NCBI GenBank assembly: GCA_963729875.1
Contig: CAVSPR010000006.1
Span: 558,001-622,000 of the forward strand
Direction: 5' to 3'
From: DATBSL01 sp963729875
Lineage (GTDB): Bacteria; Acidobacteriota; Vicinamibacteria; Fen-336
Length of the DNA stretch: 64,000 nucleotides
Shown: positions 18,943-28,902 of the stretch, piece after piece
Numbering within the stretch: position 1 is the stretch's first letter
Layout: each line of letters opens with the position of its first letter
Made by a program: the position numbers and the translations under genes
The notes under the pieces: model-generated
The model's input: the letters and a program-made list of their open reading frames with translations, nothing else
Told to the model about the DNA's origin: nothing
Databases searched by the model: none

Positions 18943-21774
18943 ATGCCACGTGAAAGAGGGCGGGTTTCGCTTTGGGCGAGCCTCGCTGCGTTGATGGCCG
19001 GGGCGGCCGTGTCCATCGCGCTCGTCGCCGCGTGCGCGACGTCGCTGAACAAGACGGCCGACGGGAAGTCCGCTCTCGAAAAGGGACGGCCGCGCGCCCT
19101 CGCGCGGCACCTCGAGAAGCTGCGGGAGACGATTCCCGGCAACGGGGGCGAGTCGGCGGAGGGCCCGGGCTCGGCTGAGGAGGCGGCCTTCGCCGCCCGC
19201 GCGTACCCCCTGGAGGACATTCCGCTCAGCCGTTTCGAGGCGGCCCGGAGCGCGAACGCCCGTCTCGTCGGTCGCGGGTTCCCGCAGGGAAAGGGGCAGC
19301 CCGGGACGTGGGTGTCGGTCGGGCCGAGCCACGCGCTCTACCCGGCCTCTCCGTTCCGCTCGAGCGGCAGCTACGTGCCGGCGGCCTATGCGGCGGGCGG
19401 GCGCACGACGTCCATGGCGATTGCCCCCAGCTGCGTGCCGGGCAACTGCACGCTGTGGGTCGGCCCCGCCGGCGGCGGGATCTGGCGAACGAGGAACGCG
19501 CTCGACGGCCAGCCGAACTGGAAGTACCTCTCGGCCCCGTTCGGCATCAACTCGATCGGCGCGATCTCCCTCGACCCGAACGACCCGACCGGGAACACGC
19601 TGTGGGTCAGCACGGGCGAGGCCAACGCCTGCGGGTCGGGCTGCATCGCCGGGGTCGGGCTCTACAAGTCGGAGGACGGCGGTGACACGTGGACGGGGCC
19701 CCTGGGCCAGTCCGTCTTCGACGCGCGCGGCGTCGGGTCGATCGTGGTGAAGCCGGGCGACGCGAACACGATCTACGCGGCATCGACGCGCTCGGGCCGT
19801 GGCTACTCCTCGGTCGCGACCGGTGGCGTGATCACGCTCGTCCCCGGGGCCCCGGCGTGGGGCCTGTACAAGTCGACCGACGGCGGCAGCACGTGGGTGT
19901 TCCTGCACAACGGCTCGGCCAACGCCGCCGACTGCGACACGGTGGCGGAGGCGACGGCGGGAGCTTCACCCTGCTCGATTCGCGGCGTGCGCCAGGTCGT
20001 GCTCGACCCGGCGGACGCGAACACCGTGTACGCCAGCTCCTACCAGCGCGGCGTGTGGCGCTCGAGCGACGGCGGGGCCACGTGGACCCAGATCAAGCCG
20101 TCGCTGAACGCGGCCCAGAACACCACCCGGCCCATGATGGCGGTGAACGTGCTGCCCGACGGCGCGACCCGGATGTACGTCGCCGAGGGCAACGTCGGAG
20201 CGCCGTACAGCCGCATCTTCCGCTCCGATTCCGTGCGCACCGGCGCGCCGGCCTTCACCGATCTCACGAGCAGCAACCCGGCGAACCCCGGCTTCGGCTC
20301 GTTCGACTTCTGCACCGGACAGTGCTGGTACGACAACTTCGTGGTGAGCCCCCCCGGGCACCCCGACGTCGTGTACCTGGGCGGCTCCTACCAGTACGGG
20401 GAGACGGGCCGCATCTCGAACGGCCGCGGGGTCGTGCTCTCGACGGACGGCGGCGCCTCCTTCACCGACATGACGATGGACGCCACGGACCCGGTCCACC
20501 CGAACGGGCTCCACCCCGACCAGCACGTGCTGGTGACGAACCCCGCCGACCCGCTCCAGTTCTTCGAGGGCAACGACGGCGGCGTGATGAGGTCGAGCGG
20601 CCAGTACGCCGACGTCTCGTCCTGGTGCGACGCGCGAGGTCTCTCCGCGACGTCGCTCGCCCGGTGCCGGCAGCTCCTCTCCCGCGTGCCGACCGAGCTC
20701 ACGAGCCTGAACAAGGGGCTCTCGACCCTGCAGTTCCAGAGCCTCTCGGTGAGCCCGTTCAACTCGTACGTCCTGCAGGGCGGCACGCAGGACAACGGCA
20801 CCTGGCAGTCCACCGGCAACCCCGTGAAGTGGCTCAACACGATGATCGGCGACGGCGGCCAGTCGGGCTTCGACGTGGCGAACCCGGCCTTCCGCTTCCA
20901 CACCTTCTACGACGCCTCGCCGGACGTGAACTTCAGCGGCGGGGACATGGCCGACTGGAACTGGATCGCCGACCCGATCTTCGGTCACGCGAACACCCAG
21001 TTCTACGCGCCGATCATCAGCGACCCGAAGGTCTCGAGGACGATGTTCGTGGGGACCGGGCGGACGGTGTATCGCACGAAGACGCACGGCATGGGCAGCA
21101 TGACCCTGGACGAGTTCCGCCAGCACTGCAACGAGTGGTTCGGGGACTTCGCCGTGTCCTGCGGAGACTGGCAGGAGGCAGGCCCGGTGCGGTTGACCAG
21201 CGCCACCTTCGGCGATCGGGCGGGCGGCGCGGTGGCCGCGGTGGAGCGCACCGCCGCCGACACCTCGACCGCGTGGGCGGCCACGACCACCGGGCGCGTC
21301 TTCGTCTCGAAGAACGTGGACGCCGACCCCGCGGCGGCGGTCACCTGGACCCGCGTCGACAGCCTGGCCGCCAACGACCCGACCCGCTTCGTCAGCGGCA
21401 TCCACGTCGACCCCTCGAACCCGAACCGCGCGTGGGTCGCCTACACCGGCTTCAACGCCTCGACACCGGCGACTCCCGGGCACGTCTTCGAGGTGACCTA
21501 CAACCCGGTCGCGGGCACCGCGACGTGGAGCGACCGCAGCTACGACCTCGGCGACGTGCCGATCGGCGACGTCGCCCGCGACGACGTGATCGGCGACCTC
21601 TACGCCTCGTCGGACTTCGGGGTCTTCCGCCTGGCCGCGGGCTCGGCGAGCTGGACCCTGGCCGCGCCGGGCATGCCTCAGGTCGAGGTGCCCGGCCTCA
21701 CGATCGTTCCCCGGGCCCGCAAGCTGTACGCGGCCACCCACGGCCTGGGGGCGTGGCTGTTGAACCTCCCGTAG
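18943..21774 (+). CDS. Large secreted Asp-box (BNR) repeat protein, probable lipoprotein
   Basis: A 943-residue protein. The N-terminus has a long hydrophobic signal ending in a lipobox-like IALVAAC, so lipid attachment at Cys is likely. The body is a sialidase/VPS10-like multi-bladed propeller with Asp-box motifs SEDGGDTW, STDGGSTW, SSDGGATW and STDGGASF, separated by blades of the type VVLDPADANTVYASSYQRGVW. No catalytic sialidase Arg-Ile-Pro motif is evident, so enzymatic activity is not implied; such proteins often bind glycans or act as surface structures. The frame is intact and starts at an ATG behind a strong ribosome-binding site. Confidence 0.8.
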   Translation: MPRERGRVSLWASLAALMAGAAVSIALVAACATSLNKTADGKSALEKGRPRALARHLEKLRETIPGNGGESAEGPGSAEEAAFAARAYPLEDIPLSRFEAARSANARLVGRGFPQGKGQPGTWVSVGPSHALYPASPFRSSGSYVPAAYAAGGRTTSMAIAPSCVPGNCTLWVGPAGGGIWRTRNALDGQPNWKYLSAPFGINSIGAISLDPNDPTGNTLWVSTGEANACGSGCIAGVGLYKSEDGGDTWTGPLGQSVFDARGVGSIVVKPGDANTIYAASTRSGRGYSSVATGGVITLVPGAPAWGLYKSTDGGSTWVFLHNGSANAADCDTVAEATAGASPCSIRGVRQVVLDPADANTVYASSYQRGVWRSSDGGATWTQIKPSLNAAQNTTRPMMAVNVLPDGATRMYVAEGNVGAPYSRIFRSDSVRTGAPAFTDLTSSNPANPGFGSFDFCTGQCWYDNFVVSPPGHPDVVYLGGSYQYGETGRISNGRGVVLSTDGGASFTDMTMDATDPVHPNGLHPDQHVLVTNPADPLQFFEGNDGGVMRSSGQYADVSSWCDARGLSATSLARCRQLLSRVPTELTSLNKGLSTLQFQSLSVSPFNSYVLQGGTQDNGTWQSTGNPVKWLNTMIGDGGQSGFDVANPAFRFHTFYDASPDVNFSGGDMADWNWIADPIFGHANTQFYAPIISDPKVSRTMFVGTGRTVYRTKTHGMGSMTLDEFRQHCNEWFGDFAVSCGDWQEAGPVRLTSATFGDRAGGAVAAVERTAADTSTAWAATTTGRVFVSKNVDADPAAAVTWTRVDSLAANDPTRFVSGIHVDPSNPNRAWVAYTGFNASTPATPGHVFEVTYNPVAGTATWSDRSYDLGDVPIGDVARDDVIGDLYASSDFGVFRLAAGSASWTLAAPGMPQVEVPGLTIVPRARKLYAATHGLGAWLLNLP

Positions 21775-21833
21775 CCGCGGCAAGAGGAGCGGCGAGGTCC
21801 CGCCCGGCGTGGCGCCTCGCCGCTCCCCTCCAC

Positions 21834-23066
21834 ATGCCGGAAGTGACCCTGTCCGAGGCGGGTCGCGTCATCTTCGTCGGGCGGGCCCTGCGCTCGTTCG
21901 CATTCGGCTGGCTGTCTGTGATCCTCGCCCTGTACCTCGACCAGCGGGGCTTCGGCGCGGCGGCGATCGGCGCCGTCTTCACCGCCACGATGGTCGAGGA
22001 CGCCGCTCTCACGATGATCATCTCGACGATCGCGGCCCGCGTGGGTCCCGCCCGCGTGATGGCCGCGACCGCGCCCCTCATCGCCCTCGGGGGACTGCTG
22101 CTCGCGCTGCCGGAGAGCCGCGGGCTCGTTCTCCTCGGCGCCGTGCTGGGCACGCTCAGCCCCAACGGCCAGGAAGCCGGCCCCTTCGCTCCGATGGAGC
22201 AGGCGCTGCTCCCGCGGACGGTGCGCTCCGGAACGCCGGTGCGTGTGTACGGCTGGTACAACGTCTTCGCCTTCCTGCCCGCGGCCGCGGGAGCGGGAGC
22301 GGCGGGGGGCACGCTGGGGTGGGCGCTCCGCCGGGGCGTCGAGGAGGCCGTGGCCCAACGCGGGATGCTTCTCGCGTACGCGGGCGTCGGCGTCGTGCTC
22401 ACCGGTCTCTACCTGCGCCTGGCGCGCCTGGAGAGGACGCGAGGTCCGGAGGCCTCGTCGACGTCAGCCGACCGCTTCGGCCTCGGCCGATCCCGCGGGC
22501 CCGTGCTCCAGCTCGCCAGTCTGCAGGCCGTAGATGCCTTCGCCGGAGGCTTCATCATGCAGAGCCTCCTCGCCTACTGGTTCCACGTCCGATTTAGAGC
22601 CGGGCCGGAGGCGCTCGGCGCGCTCTTCTTCGGCACGAGCCTGCTGTCCGCCCTGTCATTCCTGGTCGCCACCCGCGTCGCGGAACGCGTGGGCCTGCTG
22701 AACACGATGGTCTTCACGCACCTCCCGTCCAACCTCCTGCTCCTGGTCGTCCCCTTCATGCCGTCGTTCGGCACCGCGGCCGCCGTCCTTCTCGCGCGCC
22801 ACGTGCTATCGCAGATGGACGTGCCGACCCGCCAGGCGTACACGATGGCCCTCGTCGCGCCCGAGGAGAGGCCGGCGGCGGCGGGGCTGACCGCGAGCGC
22901 CCGTGCTCTCGCGCAGGCCTGTGCCCCCGTCGTCTCGGGGCTGACGATGTCCGCGGCCGCGACGCCCCTGCCCTTCCTGCTGGCGGGCGGGCTCAAGATC
23001 GTCTACGACCTCAGCCTCTTCTTCCGGTTCCGCGCGGTCCCGCTCGACGATCCCCACCGGCGGTAG
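21834..23066 (+). CDS. Major facilitator superfamily transporter
   Basis: A 410-residue inner-membrane protein with about twelve hydrophobic segments. Features include VILALYLDQRGFGAAAIGAV in helix 1-2, a long loop after helix 6 (RTRGPEASSTSADRFGLGRS), and the second half starting LQAVDAFAGGFIMQSLLAYW with VATRVAERVGLLNTMVFTHL. The HVLSQMDVPTRQAYTMALVA stretch with the following EERPAAAG is a common signature of this MFS subgroup. The substrate is unknown. The 59-base gap after the Asp-box gene has no terminator, so cotranscription is possible. Confidence 0.85.
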   Translation: MPEVTLSEAGRVIFVGRALRSFAFGWLSVILALYLDQRGFGAAAIGAVFTATMVEDAALTMIISTIAARVGPARVMAATAPLIALGGLLLALPESRGLVLLGAVLGTLSPNGQEAGPFAPMEQALLPRTVRSGTPVRVYGWYNVFAFLPAAAGAGAAGGTLGWALRRGVEEAVAQRGMLLAYAGVGVVLTGLYLRLARLERTRGPEASSTSADRFGLGRSRGPVLQLASLQAVDAFAGGFIMQSLLAYWFHVRFRAGPEALGALFFGTSLLSALSFLVATRVAERVGLLNTMVFTHLPSNLLLLVVPFMPSFGTAAAVLLARHVLSQMDVPTRQAYTMALVAPEERPAAAGLTASARALAQACAPVVSGLTMSAAATPLPFLLAGGLKIVYDLSLFFRFRAVPLDDPHRR

Positions 23067-23108
23067 ACTAAGACCAGGGACCAGCCACCTGGAGTCGGTC
23101 TGACCGCC

Positions 23109-24017
23109 ATGGAATACAAGGACTACTACAAGATCCTGGGCGTCGCGAAGGGGGCTTCCGAGAAGGAGATCAAGGCGGCCTTCCGGAAGCTCGCGCGCAA
23201 GCACCATCCCGACGTCAACCCGGGCAACAAGGACGCCGAAGCCCGCTTCAAGGAGATCAACGAGGCCTACGAGGTGCTCGGGGACAAGGAGAAGCGGAAG
23301 CGGTACGACCAGCTCGGAACCAACTGGGACGCGTTCAGCCGCGAAGGAGCCCGGCCGCAAGGCTGGCCCGGCGGTGGCGTCCGCATCGACTTCGAGGACC
23401 TCGGGGGCGGGGGAGGCTTCTCCGAGTTCTTCCGGACGTTCTTCGGGGGGGCAGGAGGCGGCGGAGGGTTCGGCGGCTTCGGCGGAGGAGAAGAGGCCTT
23501 CGCCCCCGCTTCGGACGCCGAGGCCGAGGTCGACCTGACGCTCAGCGAGGTGCTGCGAGGCACGACGCGCGAGGTGGCCGTGGGCAGCTCGCGGCGCCGG
23601 GTCGAGGTGAAGATCCCGCCGGGCGTGCGCGAGGGCTCCCGCGTCCGCGTGGCCGGCGAGGGGGGCAAGGGGGCGGGCGGGCGGCGCGGGGACCTCTACC
23701 TGCGGGTCCGGGTCGCGCCGGACCCGGCCTTCGAGAGGAAGGGCGACGACCTCCAGACGACGTTCCGTGTGCCGCTGACGTCGGCCGTGCTGGGGGGAGA
23801 GGCCAAGGTGCCGTCGCTCGAGGGGCCGGTGGGGATCAAGGTCCCGGCGGGAACGCCGGCAGGCCAGGTGTTCCGCCTGCGGGGGCACGGCCTGCCGAGG
23901 CTCGGCGGCCGGGGCGAGCGCGGGGACCTCCTCGCGACGCTGGCCGTGGACCTGCCGCGAACGCTGAGCGCGCGCCAGCGCGAGCTGTTCGAGGAGCTTC
24001 GGGGCTCCGGGACGTGA
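23109..24017 (+). CDS. DnaJ/CbpA-type co-chaperone without zinc finger
   Basis: A 302-residue type II J-domain protein. The J domain (residues 4-70) includes the HPD triad (residues 33-35) that stimulates DnaK ATPase. A Gly/Phe-rich linker (about 95-125) follows, then the two C-terminal beta-sandwich substrate-binding domains (DLTLSEVLRGTTREV, FRVPLTSAVLGGEAKVPSLE, FRLRGHGLPRLGGRGERGD). The CxxCxGxG zinc repeats of true DnaJ are absent. A TAGACT hexamer at 23064-23069, overlapping the MFS stop, could be the -10. Confidence 0.9.
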   Translation: MEYKDYYKILGVAKGASEKEIKAAFRKLARKHHPDVNPGNKDAEARFKEINEAYEVLGDKEKRKRYDQLGTNWDAFSREGARPQGWPGGGVRIDFEDLGGGGGFSEFFRTFFGGAGGGGGFGGFGGGEEAFAPASDAEAEVDLTLSEVLRGTTREVAVGSSRRRVEVKIPPGVREGSRVRVAGEGGKGAGGRRGDLYLRVRVAPDPAFERKGDDLQTTFRVPLTSAVLGGEAKVPSLEGPVGIKVPAGTPAGQVFRLRGHGLPRLGGRGERGDLLATLAVDLPRTLSARQRELFEELRGSGT

Positions 24018-24034
24018 TGGGCGTCACTGCCCGA

Positions 24035-24064
24035 TTGCCGGTCGCGGAGGGGGTCGGCTACACT
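24035..24064 (+). promoter_or_regulatory. Promoter of CsgG-like gene
   Basis: TTGCCG at 24035-24040, 18-base spacer, TACACT at 24059-24064, followed by an AAGGAGGGGG ribosome-binding site and the ATG at 24086. Confidence 0.5.
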
Positions 24065-24085
24065 CCACTCGTCGAAGGAGGGGGA

Positions 24086-24739
24086 ATGAGGTTGAAGCTG
24101 ATCGTGGTCCTGGCCGTCGCGGTGGCGGCGGCGGGCATGTTGGGTTCGGCAGAGGCGCAGTCGAAGCGTCCGACCGTCGCGGTGATGGACTTCGAGTACG
24201 GGACGATCGACAACTGGTGGGGCCAGTACGACATCGGCAAGGGCATGGCCGACCAGGTCGTGGACGCGATCCTGGAGGACGGCAGCTTCCGGGTGATCGA
24301 GCGGAAGAAGCTGGACACGGTCCTCGCCGAGCAGGACTTCGCGGCGAGCGATCGCGCCGACCCGAGCGCCGCGAAGCTGGCCAAGATCGGCAAGGTCCTC
24401 GGGGTCAAGTACATCCTCGCCGGGTCCATCACGAAGTTCGCAACCGAGGCCCGCGGCGGCGGCGTTCGGGTCAAGGGGATCGGCCTCGGGGGCAAGAAGA
24501 CCAAGAGCGAGGTGGCGCTCACCGCGCGCCTCATCGACGCCACGACCGGGGAGATCCTGATCTCGGCCAAGGGCCTGGGCGAGTCGAGCAAGGGCGGCGG
24601 CGTGAACTTCAGCTCGAGCGACTTCGCGATCGGCACCAACTCCGAGGAATGGCGCAACAGCGGCCTCGGCGACGCCCAGGAGAAGGCCTGCCAGCAGTTC
24701 GTCGCCGCGCTGGTGGCCAAGAAGGACCGCCTCGAGTAG
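24086..24739 (+). CDS. CsgG-like secreted protein
   Basis: A 217-residue protein with a signal peptide (LIVVLAVAVAAAGMLGSAEA) and no lipobox. The mature part resembles the CsgG/curli-assembly fold: VAVMDFEYG at the first strand, GKGMADQVVDAILEDGSFRV, RKKLDTVLAEQDF, and KVLGVKYILAGSITKF. CsgG forms an outer-membrane secretion nonamer; many bacteria carry stand-alone CsgG-like proteins of unknown role. It is shorter than E. coli CsgG and no curli genes are nearby. A hairpin terminator follows. Confidence 0.75.
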   Translation: MRLKLIVVLAVAVAAAGMLGSAEAQSKRPTVAVMDFEYGTIDNWWGQYDIGKGMADQVVDAILEDGSFRVIERKKLDTVLAEQDFAASDRADPSAAKLAKIGKVLGVKYILAGSITKFATEARGGGVRVKGIGLGGKKTKSEVALTARLIDATTGEILISAKGLGESSKGGGVNFSSSDFAIGTNSEEWRNSGLGDAQEKACQQFVAALVAKKDRLE

Positions 24740-24764
24740 GACGCCGGCCGGTCCGGGGTAGACT

Positions 24765-24796
24765 GGGCCCGCCGCGGCCGCGCGGCGGGCCCTTTC
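24765..24796 (+). terminator. Rho-independent-type hairpin after the CsgG-like gene
   Basis: A perfect 11-bp GC stem (GGGCCCGCCGC with GCGGCGGGCCC) and a 6-base loop, followed by TTTCC. It begins directly after a TAGACT hexamer (24759-24764), so a promoter for pgsA and the hairpin may overlap. Confidence 0.6.
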
Positions 24797-24830
24797 CATT
24801 CCACCCGCGGCCGGCGGACGAAGAACGAGC

Positions 24831-25409
24831 ATGGCCGAGCCCATCTTCACCGTCGCCAACCAGCTGACCATGCTCCGAATGGCCCTCGTCCCGCTCTTCG
24901 TCCTCCTCACCCTGGGCAGCGAGTTCACCTGGGCACTCGTGGTGTTCGTGGTGGCCGGGCTCACCGACGCCCTGGACGGCTACGTGGCGCGGCACGCCAA
25001 CCAGAGCACGCGCCTCGGGGCCATGCTCGACCCGGTGGCGGACAAGCTGCTCGCGGGCTCGGCCTACGCCGTCCTCACCTGGTCCAGCGTCGTGCACTGC
25101 ACGTTGCCGGTCTGGTTGACGATCACGCTGCTCTTCCGCGACGCGATGATCCTCGTGGGGGTCGTGGTGGTGAACCTGACGGTCGGACCGCGGGAGTTCT
25201 CTCCCTCCAGGCTCGGCAAGGTCTCGACGGCGCTCAACGTGGCGACCGGGGCGGCCTGCCTCGCGGCCAACGCGACGGGGGAGTGCCCGGCCGCGCTGCG
25301 CTGGCTCTACCTCGCCACCCTCGCCCTCCTCATCGCCTCGACGGCCCACTACGTCTACCAGGCGAGCGAGCGGCCGCCCCGGCGAGCGGCGCCCGGGTCA
25401 GACGCCTAG
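24831..25409 (+). CDS. CDP-alcohol phosphatidyltransferase (PgsA/cardiolipin-synthase type)
   Basis: A 192-residue inner-membrane enzyme that joins a CDP-activated lipid to an alcohol. The catalytic motif D-G-x2-A-R-x8-G-x3-D-x3-D is complete in LDGYVARHANQSTRLGAMLD followed by PVADK, and there are about five further hydrophobic segments. The N-terminal FTVANQLTMLRMALVPLFVL is typical for phosphatidylglycerophosphate synthase. Its 3' end overlaps the convergent UDP-xylose synthase gene by 12 bases. The exact alcohol substrate cannot be assigned. Confidence 0.88.
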   Translation: MAEPIFTVANQLTMLRMALVPLFVLLTLGSEFTWALVVFVVAGLTDALDGYVARHANQSTRLGAMLDPVADKLLAGSAYAVLTWSSVVHCTLPVWLTITLLFRDAMILVGVVVVNLTVGPREFSPSRLGKVSTALNVATGAACLAANATGECPAALRWLYLATLALLIASTAHYVYQASERPPRRAAPGSDA

Positions 25410-26334
25410 CTTCCGCCGGAAGTAGGCGAGGGTCCGCGGCAGCCCCTCCTCGAGCGGGACCTTCGGCTCCCAGCCGAGCAGTGAGCGCGCCCGGGTGATG
25501 TCGGGCTGGCGGACCTTCGGGTCGTCCACCGGCAGCGGGCGCTCCACGATCCGCGACGGGGAGCCGGTGAGGGAGACGATCCGCTCCGCCAGCTCGCGGA
25601 TCGTCAGCTCGTGCGGGTTGCCGATGTTCACGGGGTCGGAGGTGTCCGCCATCATGAGGCGGTAGATCCCGTCGACGAGGTCCGAAACGTAGCACAGACT
25701 GCGGGTCTGGCTCCCGTCCCCGAAGACGGTGACGTCCTCCCCGCGCAGGGCCTGGCTCAGGAAGGCGGGGATGGCGCGGCCGTCCTGGACCCGCATGCGC
25801 GGCCCGTAGGTGTTGAAGATGCGGACGATCCGCGTCTCGACCCCGTGGGCGCGGTGGTAGGCCATGGTGAGGGCCTCGGCGAAGCGCTTGGCCTCGTCGT
25901 AGACGCCGCGGGGTCCCACCGGGTTCACGTTGCCCCAGTACTCCTCGCGCTGCGGGTGCACGAGCGGGTCGCCGTAGACCTCGGAGGTCGAGGCGAGGAG
26001 GAAGCGCGCGCTCCTTCGCCTTGGCGAGGCCGAGGCAGTTGTGGGTCCCCAGGCTGCCGACCTTGAGGGTCTGGATGGGCAGCTTCAGGTAGTCGATCGG
26101 GGAGGCGGGGCTCGCGAAGTGGAAGACGTAGTCGAGCGGGCCCTCGACCGTCACGTAGTTGGTGACGTTGTGCTTGACGAAGACGAAGTCGCGGCCGGTG
26201 AGGTGCTCGATGTTGGCCACGTCCCCGGTGAGGAGGTTGTCCATCCCGATCACGGCGAAGCCGCGGTCGAGGAGGAACTCGCTGAGGTGCGAGCCGATGA
26301 ACCCGGCGGCGCCGGTCACGAGGGCTCTGGGCAT
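25398..26334 (-). CDS. UDP-glucuronate decarboxylase (UDP-xylose synthase), one frame break
   Basis: NAD-dependent extended SDR that decarboxylates UDP-glucuronate to UDP-xylose. The N-terminal cofactor motif is TGAAGFIGSHL, followed by DNLLTG, FHFASPASPIDYL and the serine/threonine region STSEVYGDP. The catalytic YDEAKRFAEAL and the RIFNTYGPRM block are close to UXS enzymes, as is HPQREEYWGNVNPVGPRGVY. The frame breaks near 26015 in a GC repeat. The ATG follows a TAGGAG site that includes the stop codon of the upstream sugar transferase. With the UDP-glucose dehydrogenase at 33334 it completes a route to UDP-xylose. Confidence 0.88.
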
Positions 26335-26341
26335 GGGGCTC

Positions 26342-27797
26342 CTAATAGGCGTGGGGCTGCCCGAAGCCGCGGAAGATCGTGAGGATCAGGATCTTCAGGT
26401 CGAGGAGCAGCGACCAGTTCTCGATGTAGTAGAGGTCGAACTCGATCCGCTTCTCGATCGAGGTGTTGCCCCGCCAGCCGTTGACCTGGGCCCAGCCGGT
26501 CATGCCGCTCTTCACGCGGTGGCGCCGCATGTACTGCGGGATCCGCTCCCGAAACTGCTGGACGAAGGGCGGGCGCTCGGGCCGCGGGCCCACGAGGCTC
26601 ATGTCCCCGAGGAAGACGTTCAGGAGCTGGGGCAGCTCGTCGAGGTTGTGGCGGCGGAGCCAGGCCCCGATCGGCGTGCGCCGGGGGTCGTCGGAGGTGG
26701 CGAAGACGGGCCCGGTTGCCTTCTCCGCCTCGTCGACCATGGTGCGGAACTTGAAGATCTGGAACCTCCTCCCGTCCAGGGTCATGCGCTCCTGGCGCAG
26801 CAGGACCGCGCCCCTGCCCCCGAAGAGCCGCACGAGGAGGGCGAGGACGGGGAGGACGGGCACGACGAGTGAGTCCCACGAGCAGGACGCGAGGACCCGG
26901 CCAGGTCCATGAGCCGCTTGACCATGCTGTTCCAGCCCTGGAGCGGCACCTCGTTCAGGCTGATGATGGGGATCCCGTCGAGGTCCTCGAGCGAGGCCTT
27001 GATCGTCGCGTACTGCACGACGTCGGGCACCACGTTGATGTCCACGCACTCGTTGCTGAGGCTCTTCACGAGCGGGACGAGCCGGGCGTGCTCGTCGAGG
27101 GAGAGCGCGACGTAGAGCTGGTCGACGCCCTCGCGCTCGATGGCCTCCCGCGCGTCCTCGATGCGGCCCACGACCGGCAGGCCGGCGTGAGCCTCCGCGC
27201 CGGGCCCGTCGCCGAGGAAGCCCACCACGCGGTAGCCCAGCTTGCGGTGGGCGAGGAGGGTCTCGGCCACCATCCTCCCGAGCTCGCCGGTGCCGGCCAC
27301 GAGGACGCGGGTCAGGTTCTCGCCCGGCCGCCCAGCGGCGCTCCTGCCAGGCGCGGATCGCGGAGCGCCCGCCGATCAGGAGCAGGACGTCGAGCACCAC
27401 GAAGATCGCGAAGACCGCCTGGCTGTACTCCCACCTCGGGGCGACCTCGGCCTGGTAGCGGTAGTAGACGCGCACGTACAGGGTCGCGCCCAGGGTCAGG
27501 GCGGTGGCGGTCAGGACGGAGAAGAGGATCGCGAAGAACTCGTCGATGCGGCTGCGGCCGCGCCGGAGCTGGTAGAGGCCGTGGAAGTAGAGGACCGCCG
27601 GCCAGAGCAGCGCCATCAGGGGCAGGAGCAGGAGGTAGCGCGAGAGGGCGGGGATGCCCTTGGTGACCGGGATGACCCAGCCGACCGGGTCGGCCTGGAA
27701 CCGCAGGAAGTAGGCGAGGAGCCAGGCGAGCGGCGGTGGCCGCCACGTCGACCGCGACGTGGAGCGCCACCAGCTTTCGCGTCTGGAACTTCAGCAT
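26342..27797 (-). CDS. Polyprenyl-phosphate hexose-1-phosphate transferase (exopolysaccharide initiating enzyme), frame interrupted
   Basis: WbaP/CpsE-type enzyme that starts a repeat unit by loading a sugar-phosphate onto the lipid carrier. About 480 residues: N-terminal membrane helices (MLKFQTRKLVALHVAVDVAA, MALLWPAVLYFHGLYQLRRG), a nucleotide-binding CoA-binding-like domain (GTGELGRMVAETLLAHRKLG, GWNSMVKRLMDLAGS), and the C-terminal catalytic domain with QIFKFRTMVDEAE, NLDELPQLLNVFLGDMSLVG and MTGWAQVNGWRG. Frame breaks near 27720, 27320 and 26880 separate the domains. The start overlaps the upstream glycosyltransferase stop. Confidence 0.88.
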
Positions 27798-28902
27798 CCG
27801 GGGTCCCTGTCGGCCAGCGCCCCCTCGACGAACGCGCGCACGCGCTCCTCGAAGACCTCACGGCTGTGCGCCTCGGCCCTGGCTCGAAGCGCGAGTCTAT
27901 CAAAGCGGGCCGATTCGAGGGTAGAAACGGCGGCGCGCAGCGCCTCGGCGGTGGGCGTCGTGGAACACGAGACCGGTGCGGCCGGGCTCGATCGTCTCCG
28001 CGCCGCCCCCCTCGCCGAAGACGATGGCGGGCCGGCCGCAGGCGAGCGCTTCGAAGGGGACGATCCCGGCGTCCTCCACCCCGGGCATGAGCACGGCGCG
28101 GCAGCCGCGGTACTGCTCGCGCAGCTCCTCGTCGCTCAGCTGGCCGAGGAACGCGGCCTCGGGCGGCGCGAGCGCCCGCAGCCGCGCGGCCTCGGGGCCG
28201 GAACCGACGATCGCGCAGCGGCCGGCCGGTGCCGCGGTAGGCGTCGAGCACGAGCTCGATCCGCTTGTAGGGGGCGAGGGCGGAGACGACGAGGTCGTAG
28301 GCCCCGGGGCGGTCCGTCGCCGGGCGTGAAGAACTCCGTGTCGACGGGGGGTGGGATGACCGCGGCGTCGCGGCCGTAGTAGCGGCGGATGCGCCCGGCG
28401 ACGTAGGCGCTGTTGGCGGCGAAGCGGTGGACGCGGGCGGCAGTGCGCACGTCCCACGCGCGCAGGCGCGCGGCGATCGGGCGGATCGCCAGGCGGAAGA
28501 GGGGCGACGCGCGGCCGGGGCCGAAGTAGTCGTCGTAGCGGTCCCACACGTACCGCATGGGCGTGTGGCAGTAGCACAGGTGCAGCGCGCCGGCCGCGGG
28601 GCGGACGCCCTTGGCCGCGCAGTGCGAGCTCGAGAGGACGAGGTCGTAGCCGCGCAGGTCGAGCGACTCGGCGGCGGCGGGGAAGAGGGGCAGGTAGTGC
28701 CGGTAGTGCGTGGCGGCGGCCGGGCAGGCGCTGCACGAAGGAGGTGCGGATCTCGCGGGCCTCGATCTCGGGGGCCACCGACCCCCGGACGTGCAGGAGG
28801 GTGAAGACCGGCGCCTGCGGGAAGAGCCGCACCAGGGAGAGCAGGACCTTCTCGCCCCCCCGCATGCCCGGTCAGCCAGTCGTGGACGAGGGCGACCCTC
28901 AG
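27791..28902 (-). CDS. Glycosyltransferase family 4, frame interrupted
   Basis: About 370 residues. N-terminal RVALVHDWLTG and MRGGEKVLLSLVRLFPQAPV, then CYCHTPMRYVWDRYDDYFGPG and NSAYVAGRIRRYYGRDAAVI, give the acceptor domain of a GT4 mannosyltransferase-like enzyme. The donor domain has SALAPYKRIELVLDAY and EDAGIVPFEALACGRPAIVF with the E-x7-E pair. Frame breaks occur near 28880, 28730, 28325, 28230 and 27955. The best start is a CTG at 28902 overlapping the previous stop by CTGA, an unusual start that may hide a miscalled ATG. Cytoplasmic, acting on the lipid-linked oligosaccharide. Confidence 0.78.
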
